A DNA stretch of 64,000 bases from Owenia fusiformis (Eukaryota > Annelida > Polychaeta > Sabellida > Oweniidae): positions 1,890,109 to 1,954,108 of the forward strand of contig CAIIXF020000003.1 in NCBI GenBank assembly GCA_903813345.2, given 5' to 3'. The notes beneath the pieces were generated by a model. The model did not search any database. It was not told the origin of the DNA and worked only from the letters and a program-made list of their open reading frames with translations. Below are positions 34,006 through 46,689 of the stretch, one piece after another. How positions within the stretch are numbered: the first letter of the stretch is position 1; each line of letters starts with the position of its first letter. A program made the translations under genes and the position numbers.

Positions 34006-35910
34006 TATAAAATTAAGAACAACTGAACAACTGAAAAGTATGATTAATATAACTTATCGTTTCAAAACCAAGCTTTCTCCAAATAACACATTATTACTTT
34101 ACATTTTAATATAGAAAAACAGATTCACCTTCCCTTAACATCCAACTGCAGTTGTACTCATATTCAAATTGCTTTAACGTTATTGCAATTGGTTATTTCA
34201 ATCGGGTTGCGCTATTTGGTTGAGAGATGGGGCTACATGGATCATTTGAAATTGATTCCGCGAGTTTTCAATACGCCAGTTGCAACTGTTTCTCTCGCTC
34301 CGAGCGGTCAGATGTAGATTTAGAGTTCGAACCAAAAGCAAGAAGTATAAATAAGTGAACCAAGATTTATAAATAAATGAACTTTGATAGTGATACATAC
34401 AATTGTGCTATTTTAAGCTGGTAAACACAGCGCCGTAGAATGTAGAATGGAACTAGCGGATCGTGCTATTGCTGAAATAACCGAGACCCTGATAGACCAG
34501 ACCTTGTCGATATATCACGCCGGATTAGACTGACATTGTATTAGTATCTGGTAGGGATGCAAGCCTGGCGTTTCATCACCTGTATTGCAGAATAAAGCCT
34601 CACAGAAAAGAAACTGTTAGATTCCACGTAGAATGAAAAGGATTAGATAATTAATTAAACTCGAGAGTCAAACGATTGGAGCGTTGCAGAATAAAACAAT
34701 TAGATTCTACGGCTATACGATTTTAAGATTTAAAAAACAGATTCGCCTGTGTTCTTTGGAATCGATATATATAAGAGTAGTTGACTAAATGCGGGTTTTT
34801 AATCACAATGGAATCTTATTTATCACAATGGATTTTATAACATTTATGCGAGCGTGACGGGTAAGTACAATAGTATATGCACTATTTATAGTATGTACAA
34901 TATTTATAGTATGTACAATATTTACAATTGTATGTCATAATATCTTTCAATGTATATCAATGAGGCAAGAATAGATATGAGACACGTTGATGATTTTGAA
35001 ATATTTTTACTCTGATCGTTCTATGTTAGCTTGTTTAACATTTCCAAATTTCAGGATGATAAAGTGTATCTGGACAAAAAAGTGAACGTTCTTTTGCCAG
35101 TCTAATGAATTTGGACATTTTCACGTGTCAAAACTTGAATAATGTCTATATTCGACCAAATGTCTTTTTAATCTTTTTGAAAATAAAATTTGGGTTTTCT
35201 AGTCATCTGATAAATTAGTTATCTATAATCACCTGCATAGGAATTTAAATGTAATTAACACATTAACAAACAAGCACCGTGTTAAATATACAAATGTGTA
35301 AATAACGCTTATTCATTGCAAATATCAAGTTGAAATTCCCGATTCCGATTTGTCGATGGTCGTCAGTATCAATTCTGATCTATCAGAGTCTCACTGTATC
35401 TAACGCGTTGGTGAGCGTATTCAAAAGGATGGTACTTGCTGTGGGTCCCGTAATGGTCAGTATCCTTCTGAATTGACATTTTGCGTGTTCGGCATTGTGC
35501 AGCATCATATCTCTGTGATGCATACTAGATATACATGTAGGAGTTTGATTTGGAGTTTTCAACGGGAGAACAGACGCCGCGAAATAAAAAAAACGAAACG
35601 CACGTGGCAAAAACGAAATTTAGGAATACCCGCATATTCCGGGCACCCTGGGATTTAAGTTTTTAAAATCTACTATTCTAGGAATACATGGCAAATCGGT
35701 TTGACACTATCGACATTTTCGCAAAATTTGAATAACTGGCAAACTTGAGTAATTGACAAATCTGAATAATGGCAAACCTAAATAACTGGTAGCGCTGCCC
35801 TATTCCTAGACGACCGTAATTCACGTTCATGTACAAGTTTTCTTAAACCTCCCCTACCGAACGCCTCTTACAATACAATACGCCGTCCTTTAAACGAACA
35901 TATAATATAT
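34006..35910. other. Intergenic, nothing recognised
   Basis: No supported gene. A short ATAGTATGTACAATATTT repeat near 34862-34930 is the only pattern seen. Confidence 0.5.
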
Positions 35911-36235
35911 ATAAGGGTTACGTACTGGGAGGTTTTGGATACAGGGAATATCCCGAGGGATATCCAATATATCTTCCCGAGGGACCGAAGGGACCGAGGG
36001 AAGATGTATTGTATATCCCAAGGGATATTCCATGTATCCAAACCGACCGTGCATACCTGGTTTATCTCATACTTTTTAAAACTTTTTTAAACTTTTCTAA
36101 ACTTTTGAAAAATTCCCGGGAGCGGGATGGATATATTATATCTGCCCGCATTTGACCTGGAGCGGGACATATACAATATATCCTGCCCGCTCCTCAGATA
36201 TGATATATATTCCCGAGTGATATCTACCCCAAACC
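35911..36235 (+). mobile_element. Inverted relative of the element at 5854-6297
   Basis: ATAAGGGTTACGTACTGGGA + GGTTTTGGATACAGGG, GGGACCGAAGGGACCGAGGG, CCAAACCGACCGTGCATACC and GAGCGGGATGGATATATTAT match, in the opposite direction, blocks at 6297 down to about 5930. The segment has strong internal mirror symmetry (GATATCC/GGATATC, CTTCCC/GGGAAG). Confidence 0.65.
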
Positions 36236-36565
36236 CACTCAAGTATGAGATACACGAATTTATATCAATTTATATCATACCTGACATCCGTATTAATCTA
36301 ACCTTGCCATTAGCCTAACTCTGCCTATTAACGGTTAATAACTAGAACTTTGCTCATATTCACCATAAAGTCCGTCATATCTCGGAAGCACGACTTAATT
36401 ATATATGTCCCTAAAAGGGTTCAATGTCATCATACACATTTATGAGGGAGTAACAGGATACTTATATTCTATCATCGAGAAACGAGCATAAATCAAAGAA
36501 TAAACTTGTACACGCGACATAAAAACAAACGTACTCACAACATTAAACATGCGTACGCGCGACCT
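36236..36565. other. Intergenic, nothing recognised
   Basis: No supported feature. Confidence 0.5.
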
Positions 36566-36627
36566 AAAATGTCACCACCTGCCATTTGTTACTAACGCCG
36601 AACACCGTGCACAAAAGTTGGAGACTA
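36566..36627 (-). repeat. Dispersed repeat 'GTTCGGCG', copy 3
   Basis: AAAATGTCACCACCTGCCAT, TTGTTACTAACGCCGAACAC and ACAAAAGTTGGAGAC match the copy at 9443, with part of the GCCGAACG core deleted. Confidence 0.75.
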
Positions 36628-36717
36628 CAACAGTATGTCATCACATCATGGTGACATGAAAGCTAAAAACCACAACGAGGCTCGGTACAACGAGAACATC
36701 ATTCGATCATATCGGAT

Positions 36718-36770
36718 ATGAGTGTCAATAAAGAAGGGGAAATTGTTATAAAAACTGTCATTTATAGACC
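36718..36770 (+). repeat. Fragment shared with 23906-23962
   Basis: ATGAGTGTCAATAAAGAAGG + GGAAATTGTTATAAAAACTG + TCATTTATAGACC. See 23906-23962. Confidence 0.55.
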
Positions 36771-38421
36771 CGAATATGATATATTTCATCATTTTGATGT
36801 TAAACGGATGAATCAAAGTAACGTTTGATACATCCGAACACCCAAGGTTTGAGATAATACATTAATTTACACATTTCTGCTTATTTGTCATGCTCATCTT
36901 TTTGTGGATGAAATGCCCAATAGGGTGCCTTCTGTATTTTCAGCAGATGTTTAAGAATAGATAAATGAAATAGAATTTTCCCTATGTCTATCAAAACTAA
37001 TTATGCTCTTATTTGATGCATGATTTAAACACAATTGATAAACTCTCTAACCGTTAACGATCTTTCATTGACCTACAGGAGGTCGGCGTAAAAATTCAAT
37101 TCAGTTTTTCAATTCAAAATTCCATCATACAATATTTCATTAAAGGACACCCCGAGGGTCGTAGATTAAATACCATGATAGTTGGTACCATGACGCTAGG
37201 AAGACAATTTTAATTACTTTCCAAAGCCTAAGGGGATGATAGAAAAGTGCTTGGCAGGATAACACAAAATTATATTCTGCAACTGTAAATATATCACAAT
37301 TCATCGGTTCAAGAAAATTGAAATTCCCATTCGGATATTTGGCAAAGCACATTGGCGATTGATGTGAAATATCTCAAAGGGAAAAACAACCAAGTGTTAA
37401 TATCTTTAGTTGTATCAAATAATGCCCTGTTTAACTTCGGATTTCTTTCTCACTAGCCATTGCCTTGGTTACGAATTATAGTTTCTATGCACGGTTACCT
37501 ATCAGAATGGAGCAAATTATTAATATGAGTAAATATTATTAAATATTATTAATTTGTTCCGAATTGGTTTGGAGAACATGTTGGCCTCGAAACGGCATGT
37601 GTCATCCACTGGCAATTTAGCACTCGGTTCTGCAAAATATATATGGTTAAACTAATAACTGCAATGCTCTCTACTTGCGATGATCTGATAGACCCTTGAA
37701 TAAACGTTGAAATTCTAATATTTGTTTATGGTTGCAAGATCTGGAAACACAATGGAATCAATGCATTTAATACAAAATGCAGACGATGCTCTTGAATGTA
37801 ATGTAATATTTCCGGAATGGTATTTGTACTCGAAAATAAGATTAAATCTATGTTGTGAATATGATTTTTTTCGATTGGGGTTTCTTGTCGTCCATGATTG
37901 ACCTGTGAAACTTGACGCTATTTATCGGTCGGAAATATTCCCTATAAGAGTACATTCGATTAACTAGTATATCATTCTGTATGGAATAAGATGATTTGAT
38001 TAACTAAGTTAACCGTTCGGAAAATAAATGAATCCATAGCCAGCCGTTCACAAGATTATGTTCTCTATGTAATGAGAAACGCTGTGTGATTTTCATATCT
38101 CGGACTGTTTAATCACAAGATCAAACGTATCACCCAAAAGATTTTATGCTAATTCCCGTTCATCATGTTTAACGTTCGTTTAATAAGGGTATTGAATGCA
38201 TCTTACGCTCGTTTAGGGCAGAAGGTTGCCCCGAGAGGGTTGCCCACGTTCGGTAGAACACCTTTCTAAAGGTCACGTGGTATCTCAAGTGATTTTGAAA
38301 ATTGAGAGCCGCCACTGAATGCCAATAGATGTCACTGAAAGTCGAACATAGAACTCCCCCATGGCAGGGGCGTCATGTGACGTGGTTTTGTTTGATGGGA
38401 GGTTCTTTAAGCTAAGTTCAC
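36771..38421. other. Intergenic, mostly nothing recognised
   Basis: A weak retroposon-tail relative lies near 36880-36975. The remainder shows no supported feature. Confidence 0.45.
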
Positions 38422-38490
38422 ACCAACGGCGCTTTGATAGCGCTTTAAAGGGGCTTTGCACGGCGCTTTAAAGCGCCATCAAAACACCGT
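38422..38490. repeat. GGCGCTTT palindrome
   Basis: CAACGGCGCTTTGATAGCGC + TTTAAA faces TTTAAAGCGCCATCAAAACA + CCGTG. The hairpin contains the three GCGCTTTAAAG-type blocks. It may be the core of a MITE. Confidence 0.65.
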
Positions 38491-39430
38491 GCATTATAAT
38501 TTTCAGTCCTAGAGCCTTGAATCTGTTTTGCTATATGCATGTCTTCCCGCATATCTTTCAACGTAGTTTTCACTGAGAATGTGTAACAAAATGCAGGTGT
38601 TACTATCAATCAGGCCACCCAGTAAGTCTTTTACATATAATTTATAATACAGCGTTGCTCATATATATGGAAACGTACTTAAAAAATCAGAACATTTTTT
38701 AAATAAGACGAAATAATCAAGTCTACAAAATAGAGAGTGTCCATCACGCAAAGAAAGTAATGATTAGAAATCAGATGAAAGAAATAAATTATCAAAAACA
38801 TTAAAAAAACTGTTAATGTTATACGCAACAAGACCAGTATGTGAAAAAACAGAAAAATCTCTTCTAGAGTAGAGATATTAAAAACTACTGAAGTCGTGAA
38901 CATCACTTGTAAATTAATAAACATTACATTGGTGGATCCAAGGGGCATAACTTGGCCTTTTGGGCCTTTTTAGGCAAAGTTATCAAAAATGGGCCTTAAA
39001 TTTTCATAATGTAGACTATAAACCAAAATGAACGTCCATCAACCTTGAATAAAATAAAAAGAATCATGCATGTAAAATGAAGAACAATGTTCACGATTAA
39101 CTGAAGTCCATGAAGACAAATGTCTCAGTTCAATAAATATTGTCCAATGTGTCGTTTGTCTTCTGTTCAATTCTAAATGTGCATCCTATCATGGCTTTTA
39201 ATATAAATCATCGTTTTCTCATTGATTTAAGCAGCTGCAATCAGAATAGTGTCATAACTTAATATTTTTTGTTACATATTCATTAAATATTGTATGATTG
39301 ATAAGCCCGATGTCTCAAATGAAACTCATCTTGAATAATGTCTTTTAGTTTATTGACGTATCAATAATCTTTTTTTATATTTACAGGATTCAACAGTCAT
39401 TCCACGTTATTCCACAATTAGTTAAACCAA
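38491..39430. other. Intergenic, nothing recognised
   Basis: No supported feature. The minus frame 38679-38948 is a hydrophobic AT-driven reading. Confidence 0.45.
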
Positions 39431-39750
39431 TCTTCCTCGCTTTGCCGGGATATTTACATTTTGTCTCTCTACCCATCCCTGTGTAGCCCCACTTTCATTT
39501 TTACCTTATACCAAGTAGAGTCCTTACATTGCAATGTCCTCGAAGGGATTCCCACTTGCAGAAGCTCCTTTGACTTGCTTTGTCGGAAAATTCAAATTGT
39601 CTCTCTGCCCATGTTCCCTTCATACCCGTCCCGGCTCACGATCAGCCCATCGTTTTCCCAACAACAAGTAGAGTGCCAGGCGCTGTCGCCGTAACCATGA
39701 GGTCGTGCGTTCGAGACGCGTGAGCTCCTTATGCGTTTATTCATTCTTGT
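39431..39750 (+). mobile_element. Duplicated block ending in a tRNA-derived SINE piece
   Basis: Two related ~150-bp blocks start near 39438 (TTTGCCGGGATATTTACATT, TGTCTCTCTACCCAT) and 39579 (TTTGTCGGAAAATTCAAATT, GTCTCTCTGCCCATG), each ending in CAAGTAGAGT. The second runs into GCCAGGCGCTGTCGCCGTAA + CCATGAGGTCGTGCGTTCGA + GACGCGTGAGCTCC, where GTTCGAGAC resembles a pol III B box. The SINE part recurs in reverse at 42938-43010. Confidence 0.65.
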
Positions 39751-40710
39751 CACAACTACTGAATCATGTCAACGTACCAATATAATTGTAAATCATAATA
39801 TGAAAAAAACTTATTCGACTTTTGTTTCACTAACTACACCCCCCCCCTCCACAGGTTTTGCAATTTGCAGTTTCCTTTTGGATCACGTATCAATGCCTGT
39901 TTATGTTTGTCGATTTAAAAATCATCAAAGTCCAAATTAGATTTCCGAACTATTTTAACTGAGGGAGAGAATTAATATTTGAACATTGGCTTATAATACA
40001 TCACTGCTAACTGCAGATAAATCATTATCTACCGCACCGGCAGTTATGAAGGTGTCTTCAATTCCAGCCAATCCGAACACAGTATTTCCTATAAATGCAC
40101 TGTCATTGTATGAGATCTAAACAAATGCTTATATCCACTTAATGGAAATCTGAACCACCTTTGCCTCATTTTTGGAGGAATTAATTTTTCCCATTTTGTT
40201 AGTCTTTCGATTGGTGGTGTCATTTTCGTTGTCTGATCAGATTAATGGAGTCGTAAACTAACTAGTGTAAATAGGGTTTGAATCAGCACAACGGTGACAA
40301 ACTAATACATCTGTCAACTGACCAGAACTTTGACAAAAATAAACTGGCAAATACACTGAACGAAATGCGTCGAATTTACCCGGAACTATTTACAGGATGA
40401 AACACCTTCCCAATGTGGAAAGTATGAGAGGAGAAAAGCTATGTACTCTATCACCAAAAATGAAAGGGATGGCACCGTATTCAATTATCGGATTACGACT
40501 ATCGGATTAGAACAAACCAGGATAAATTAACTTCTCTTTCATCGAATTATAAAAGCACTAGATATTGAACCTCAACGGCATTTTTTAAAACACGAACATT
40601 ATGACATTTGACACGTGCGCAAGTTGAAAATATTTCAAAACTTTTTTGGACAATCAGTCTTGAATTGATTATCGCAAAACATCAAATGAGGAAAAATGCA
40701 TAAAAATGCA
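39751..40710. other. Intergenic, nothing recognised
   Basis: A C run lies near 39838-39847. No other feature. Confidence 0.5.
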
Positions 40711-40780
40711 AAAATTCACAACCTGCCATTTGTTACAGACGTTGACCGCCGAACGCTGAAAACCGTCCACAAAAAAGACT
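40711..40780 (-). repeat. Dispersed repeat 'GTTCGGCG', copy 4
   Basis: ACCTGCCATTTGTTACAGAC + GTTGACCGCCGAACGCTGAA + AACCGTCCACAAAAAAGACT. It is the closest match to the core of the copy at 9443. Confidence 0.78.
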
Positions 40781-42245
40781 ATTAACGATATGTCAGACTT
40801 CTGGTAGCGGCAAAACCAAATTAAGATCCAAACATAGTTAGGCTTTATAACACGCAATCCAATTGAAGACACTTGCGTTTCCCAAAGACACTGGGCTTAA
40901 TTTAATGAAAATGAAATCTAAAGTCCAGACTAATCATAATCTCAAAGAAAATAACGAAATGACGCTACTCGTGTCAGGAAGCTCTTAGACTAGTTTAATC
41001 TTCTTCTTTAGAGCTGTGAGACTATTTCTAACTTCAATTGACTTATCTACTGCTTCGAGGCTATCGAAAATGATTAAATTTACTGCTTTGAGACTATCAA
41101 AACTAATTAAATCTATTTTATTGAACCCATCGGGGGTATAATAATGGAATTGGATAGAATTGGACGTCTGTGACAAAAACAATTCCATGCCAATATTGAT
41201 ATCCATTTTGTTCACAAAATAACTTAGCTTGTATTCGCGAATGCAACTAACGCCTGTCGTTCGGACAAACGAGCAGGTGATTATAATGCCTTTGATTTGC
41301 TGATAGCCTGTTTTTAATGAAATCAATAATGTATCGAGTTTGGCTGCAATGATTGACCGATATTTTGAACCAATTCTCGCAGTGATTGATCATCATGTCT
41401 CACAAGGGACCTAGAAGGTCCTGATAACTCATATAAATTCTCCAGAGTTCTGTAACAATTAGATACTATACTATTTTCGGCTCAATTTCCGATAACTTAT
41501 AAAGTACAGTCTCGTATGGCTTTATTTATCAGTCTCTCGAATGATATCACAGCTTAGCAACGTTGTTAAATTGTCGAAAATGAATAAAACATATCATTGC
41601 TCATGATTGAGTATATTCTTTGGTTTTGATTCGTGAAGGAATTTAAAAAAAATGAGTTCAAGGATCTTACACGATATTCTTTGCTCCGATGGCCTTTCCG
41701 TAGCATCCAAACTACCCATCGTATGTCTCATGAAAAGACTTTATCCGCAGGATTCATATTTCAATGAAAATTTATCTTTTCAATTAATTCACTTTACTTT
41801 GTTGAATGATATCTTGCGGATCGAGTTCGTATGTTTTACGATAATATGAGCGTCTTTTTGGTATACGATTACACTAAAAACAATCGGGCTCCTTAAATCC
41901 AAAGAGCGAGGATCTCCTCAACCTGACTGACGTGGTAAACTGTTTACCGTATCGCTGGTTTTAAACCTTATCTGTATAATGACGATGACATCCACGATAA
42001 TGACATATTCACACATAGCTAGGCAAGGCATTTCACATAACTGCACTGCAATATATCACCACCTAATCTCCCAAGTTCATTCGTTGGAAAGTTGTCAACG
42101 TGACAAGTTGACTCTACAGATTGAAATTGATGCTTTGTCAACTTGACCCTTGCAATAAGTTTCATTGAAATATGTTCTTTTAGTGATTTTGTATCTTGTA
42201 TGTGATTTCGCAGACAATGTTTTGCAATGAGTGAAAAGAACTTAC
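40781..42245. other. Intergenic with one unassigned open frame
   Basis: A minus-strand frame, 41326-40985 (113 codons), ends with a small internal repeat (ISFDSLKAVNL / IIFDSLEAVDK) and a lysine-rich tail. It has no domain that I know and no linked exons. It could be chance. Nothing else was seen. Confidence 0.35.
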
Positions 42246-42390
42246 GCCCAAGACGTAATGCGTAGGCTGATTCATTCTACTCAAACTTTATTCCCTAAAC
42301 TTCACACTCGATTCTGGCATCTCGTGCAAAGGTTGAAATAACATATTTTTTTGAGGAATGATCCACTCCGCAATGCACTTAGTCGAGGGC
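42246..42390. mobile_element. TTAA-type MITE, copy 2
   Basis: GCCCAAGACGTAATGCGTAG at the left and CAATGCACTTAGTCGAGGGC at the right. It matches copy 1 at 31183-31328, including ACACTCGATTCTGGCATCTC + GTGC. The right flank is TTAA (42391-42394); the left flank has mutated to TTAC. It is 145 bp and more diverged than copy 1. Confidence 0.72.
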
Positions 42391-42937
42391 TTAAATCCTT
42401 AAATATATATTGAGTAAAGGTGACAAGTTCGTCACTCGTTTTAATGATTACACATTGCGTTCTTTAGATCTGATAAACAAGTGTTATCCTGGTTAATCAT
42501 TCGACAAGTTTTTATTTTGAGGTAACATTCTACCATGCTTAATTGGGAAAAATCTTCTTATATATAATCAACGGTGTAGCTTCACTACTTAACCTACAAA
42601 TTGTCGATTAGCCAATAGTTTGTACCCTCGAGCACGCTACTGAGATGTTCGTATTGCTAAAATATATAACTCGGAATACAGAAAGGCCATCTTAACTGCT
42701 TTCAAAAACGTATTCAGGAAAAATAATACAAGACACAGGCTATAGAAACAGAAATAAGAAAAATGATAATGGTTTTGGCGAATAAAGTACGATAACCTTT
42801 GCTATGTTGGCGAGTTTGCGAGTGTGGATTAGGTTAAATAAGGGGTAGGTGCATTTCATCCAATTGGTTAGAATTAGAAAAAACTACTCATCCTTAACTT
42901 AAAGAATCTTAAAAAACATTCGAAACGTTCCATTCTT
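42391..42937. other. Intergenic, nothing recognised
   Basis: No supported feature. Confidence 0.5.
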
Positions 42938-43010
42938 TAATGAATAAACACAAGGAGCACACGCGTCTCGAACTCGCAACCTCGTGGTTACGGCGCCCAA
43001 TCGCCGAGTG
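42938..43010 (-). mobile_element. tRNA-derived SINE piece
   Basis: Read on the minus strand it is CACTCGGCGATTGGGCGCCG + TAACCACGAGGTTGCGAGTT + CGAGACGCGTGTGCTCC. GGTTGCGAGTTCGAGAC fits a B box. It matches the plus-strand piece at 39670-39735, and the GTGTTTATTCATT end is shared too. Confidence 0.65.
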
Positions 43011-43453
43011 TTAAAGTTTTCAAAACGCACTGAAATATTTTACAATAATGGTATATTGACACTTTTCCGATAATTATGAGCAATGGTGTATGTTTATCCA
43101 CATATTCCATCATTTGGAGGAAAATGGTGAATGTTGTACCTATCATGGTGATGATACACTCGTGGTCAAATATATATGACAATCTCAAATTATTTGTCGC
43201 ACGATACCCCGTTCTTTCTGTCGCGCGGGGCACAAAGTCGCCAGAATGAAATATCCCATCTGGCGAGTGAGCTGATAGTGGTCAGTAGTCGTTTTGACAA
43301 AGAAAGTGACAATTTTAGAATATTTTGGCTTCATATCAATCCTTGTCGTGTCTATTTTTAAGAATCCACAAAGTGTAATCTTTATATGAGAAAAACCAAA
43401 GATTTTCGCAATGTTGCAATCACTTTTTCTATATGATTACCATATTCATTATT
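43011..43453. other. Intergenic, nothing recognised
   Basis: No supported feature. Confidence 0.5.
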
Positions 43454-43701
43454 ATAACATACCTATGATGATGTATAGTGCATAGTGTACACAAGACAGC
43501 GGGCCAATATAAGTTTTGAAAAGCCCGCGCCCGCTTACTTTCTGATTGGTCAAGGCGCTGACGTCATAACCAATCAATCGAAGATAAAACTGCGCGAGGA
43601 TTTTTTCTAAACTCATTTCAATCATTTTCAAACCATTTGTTTGTCAATTCTATAAGAAAACGGTACTCTCTGACCATTCTACATCATCATAGGTATGTTA
43701 T
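43454..43701. mobile_element. 248-bp MITE with perfect 22-bp TIRs
   Basis: ATAACATACCTATGATGATG + TA at the left and TACATCATCATAGGTATGTT + AT at the right are exact inverted repeats. The interior (CTGATTGGTCAAGGCGCTGA, GACGTCATAACCAATC) is GC-richer than the surroundings. No open frame. Confidence 0.85.
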
Positions 43702-43708
43702 AAATCGT

Positions 43709-43818
43709 TTATGTCACTGTGGCACATATGCCCTCGGTTCTCAGAGATCAATGTCCCTCCCAAGGTCGGGCCATATATCACTGAGACCTCGGGCATACAT
43801 GCAACGATAGTGACATAA
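43709..43818. mobile_element. 110-bp hairpin element
   Basis: TTATGTCACT...ATATGCCCTCGGTTCTCAGAGA faces TCACTGAGACCTCGGGCATA...AGTGACATAA around TCCCTCCCAAGGTCGGGCCA. It begins 8 bp after the MITE at 43454-43701. Confidence 0.75.
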
Positions 43819-45901
43819 CCTCTAAATATTATATGGGAGAATTTCAACATTTGCTCCACTTTTTGCACTTCAAATCTGAAAGAACTTCATCAATTAATAG
43901 CATCTGATCTTTTAAAAGGTATTATATTATATTTAGGTCAATTGTACATGTTGTTTGCAATTTTGTCACGCCCTATAGATCTGATTCTGTCTTCAAGCTC
44001 TGACTTCTATTTGCAGGTATTTCTCATTTTCCCTTCAGGTTGTATATGACTTCGTTCTTGATGTTTTATCACTTGACAACACCTCATGTCAAACATGACA
44101 ACACGATTGCATAAGACAATGTCTGCTACATTTTCTTAAAATTAATCACGAAACGGAAGGAAACCGTGTAAATGCCAAGACAAATTAAGATAGCTAATTT
44201 TGGAGATCTCAAAAACTCCAACGACCTAAGCACTTATGGGGGATACACACGAGGACGTTTCCCATGACCCCGTATTTAAATCACGTTACCTTATTTGACC
44301 GTTATCTTAAGGGACGTTCTTTAACGAGAGCATATAACTTTGGGATATTCTGAGCATTTTATCTCTGGCCCTTCAAACTTATCAGCAAATCCTTTTCCTG
44401 ATATTGGAGATTGGTACCAACATAGAGAATCTTATCTCGGAACTTTACCATTTTGAGTGATTTACACAAAGTATAATTGTAGTCTACACACTTTGAAAAT
44501 AACTTGTATATGCCATTAGCAGAAAGTACATCCTTGGCGAAACGGCAATGTTGCCTATAAACGGTTATGATGGCTATATAGTCGACCCAGTTCACCCGAA
44601 TGACTTGAAATTGAACGCAATACCGAAATGGACAAGTGTGACTGAATTATGGAAATTACGTCGATAAACAACTAAATCAATTATAAGAAAACTCAAAGGT
44701 TTACCAAGCGAGCCGCTCTTTTATATGGAACCGACATTCTAGAGTAAATATAATTTCAAGGACGAATTCCGATAGCAAAAGACCGACAACGGATAGACTG
44801 CCCGCCAAAACCCACCAATCCAAGGCTACTCAGTGGAACTCGTTATAGCTTAAAACTCTTTCATAGAATTGCGCAAAGGGAACATTTAAGAATACTAGTA
44901 CTGTGTATACTCTTAAACTGCAGCTATAGAGGTTTGCGGATAATTGTTGATTATTTCTTAATAAAGTTAATCGCGGACCATAACAATCACAGTTAATGTC
45001 ATCCTCAATTGATGCTACACGAATTGATCGTAAAGAGCTATTTTTGTTTAACATCAATAGACAGTTACCAAATACGGAACTATATAGGACCCGGATGTAA
45101 TAAAAGGAATTCAATATTATCCAGTACAGTATCGCAAATATTATTTGCTATTCTCGCTCACAAATCTCCGTAATGCAATTACGTCGTCGTAAATGGCATA
45201 TTATATATTGACCATGTACTCTACATTATAAACCCAGGACCTTGATTCTGTTAATTCAGCTATTACGTTTAACGATCGTATTTCCGGAAAAACAGTTCTT
45301 AAAGTTACACACTTGGAGTTTTGATTCTCACTCAAATTTAAAGCATATATAGCAATGGATTTCTGAATTCTTTACACGTGAATCGATGGGGTAAGATATT
45401 TGATTAGTTTAGTCCATAAAAACTCCAATTATAACTCGGCTTCTTTTAATAGGTATCTATAACCGTTGTGTGGGTTACTTATGGACAGTGTCCTCTCAAA
45501 TCAATTATTACGTGATCACATCAATGAGTGCGATTAAGAGTTATTTTAACTGTTTTTTAATGAAAAACTAACGATTTTAATGCATGGTTTTCATGCTTAC
45601 TTAAATTTCAAATGTCATCCTTTTCAGCTTCTACACGTTTTTAAAACTCAACCCATAAGAAGAGTCTGTAGGTATCTGAGTGGGATTCTAACCCGGGGTC
45701 CTAATTATTTCTGAGATTCTTTGTAAGGGTCATTATTGGCCTTTGAAGTGAATCAATCTAACAAATATCTTCTTAAGTACGTGTCAATTCAAGAAATCTG
45801 CTTCCAATCAAGAATATTATGGATCACATAATTTAACCCAAATCGTCTAATTGCACAAAGCTGCATGAAATTAATATCTTTTTTATTTTTATGGATTTCA
45901 G
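43819..45901. other. Region upstream of the RGK gene
   Basis: No exon or repeat was recognised. Minus frames at 44359-44595 and 44830-45114 lack domains. The sequence ends at TATGGATTTCAG (45890-45901), a plausible 3' splice site, so a 5' non-coding exon may lie within or left of this stretch. Confidence 0.45.
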
Positions 45902-45965
45902 AAGGCGTTCGTATTCCGGAAAGGGATTATAGGATTTAACGCTTTCTGGACCTCGAGTTAAGGTA

Positions 45966-46689
45966 ATGAGAGATGAAACAATTATGAATTCCCTGGACGA
46001 TACTCTTAATCATTTGACAATCAATAACGATGCTATAGACTCGTGTCCAGTACGGCGGCATCGTGGAGGGAGTCAAGATCGCCGTAACGGCCGTGAACTA
46101 TTACGGCGAGGATCGGAGAATATTAGGCTCGGGTCATCGACATCATCTAATGATGGCAATCATTTGGCTGTAAGCCCTACTCCACGGAGGGGCTCCTATG
46201 AGGAAACGAGTTTGGAGAAGGACACACAAACAAAAGGACGAGCGCTGAAGACAAAACGCCACCACAGGCGACGTCACACTGTAGTTGTGGGCTCTGAGCT
46301 TAGCAAGATGGAGCCACAGGAGGTCCCGACCCAGAACATATCAGAAATACTACAACAGTTCGACATGTATTCGCCGATCGAACCCGAAACGAACACGAAT
46401 CATTCCGATGATAAACCCGGACTTTATCGCTGTCGTAGCTTTAAACGAACAGCACGGGGAATTAAAAACAAGGGAGAATGCCTTAAGTTTAAATCAAATC
46501 CCTCAACGCAAGTTGCATCTGACCAGGCCATACAAGATGACAGAAAAGGGAGCATACCTTCGGACATTTCCGATGAAACTACTCCTGTGTTTAAAGTTGC
46601 TCTGATTGGCTCGGCGGGTGTAGGAAAAACGTCATTAGCTCAACAATGCATGACGTCAGAATACATGGGAGGGATTGATGCAATAAATG
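45966..46689 (+). CDS. RGK-family (Rad/Rem/Gem-like) small GTPase, exon 1
   Basis: First coding exon, 241 codons plus one base (phase 1, donor GTATGT). An acceptor-like ATTTCAG ends at 45901. Start is the first ATG of the open frame; another lies six codons on (45984). Residues 1-205 are a polar, Arg/Ser-rich extension with RRGSE, RRGSYE and RCRSFKR, possible kinase or 14-3-3 sites. The GTPase core opens with FKVALIGSAGVGKTSLAQQC, whose G1 loop GSAGVGKTS is at residues 215-223, then MTSEYMGG. A long N-terminal extension before the core, plus the continuation in exon 2, identifies RGK proteins. In animals these bind calcium-channel beta subunits and restrain voltage-gated calcium channels at the membrane. 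The exact orthologue is not decided. Confidence 0.8.
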
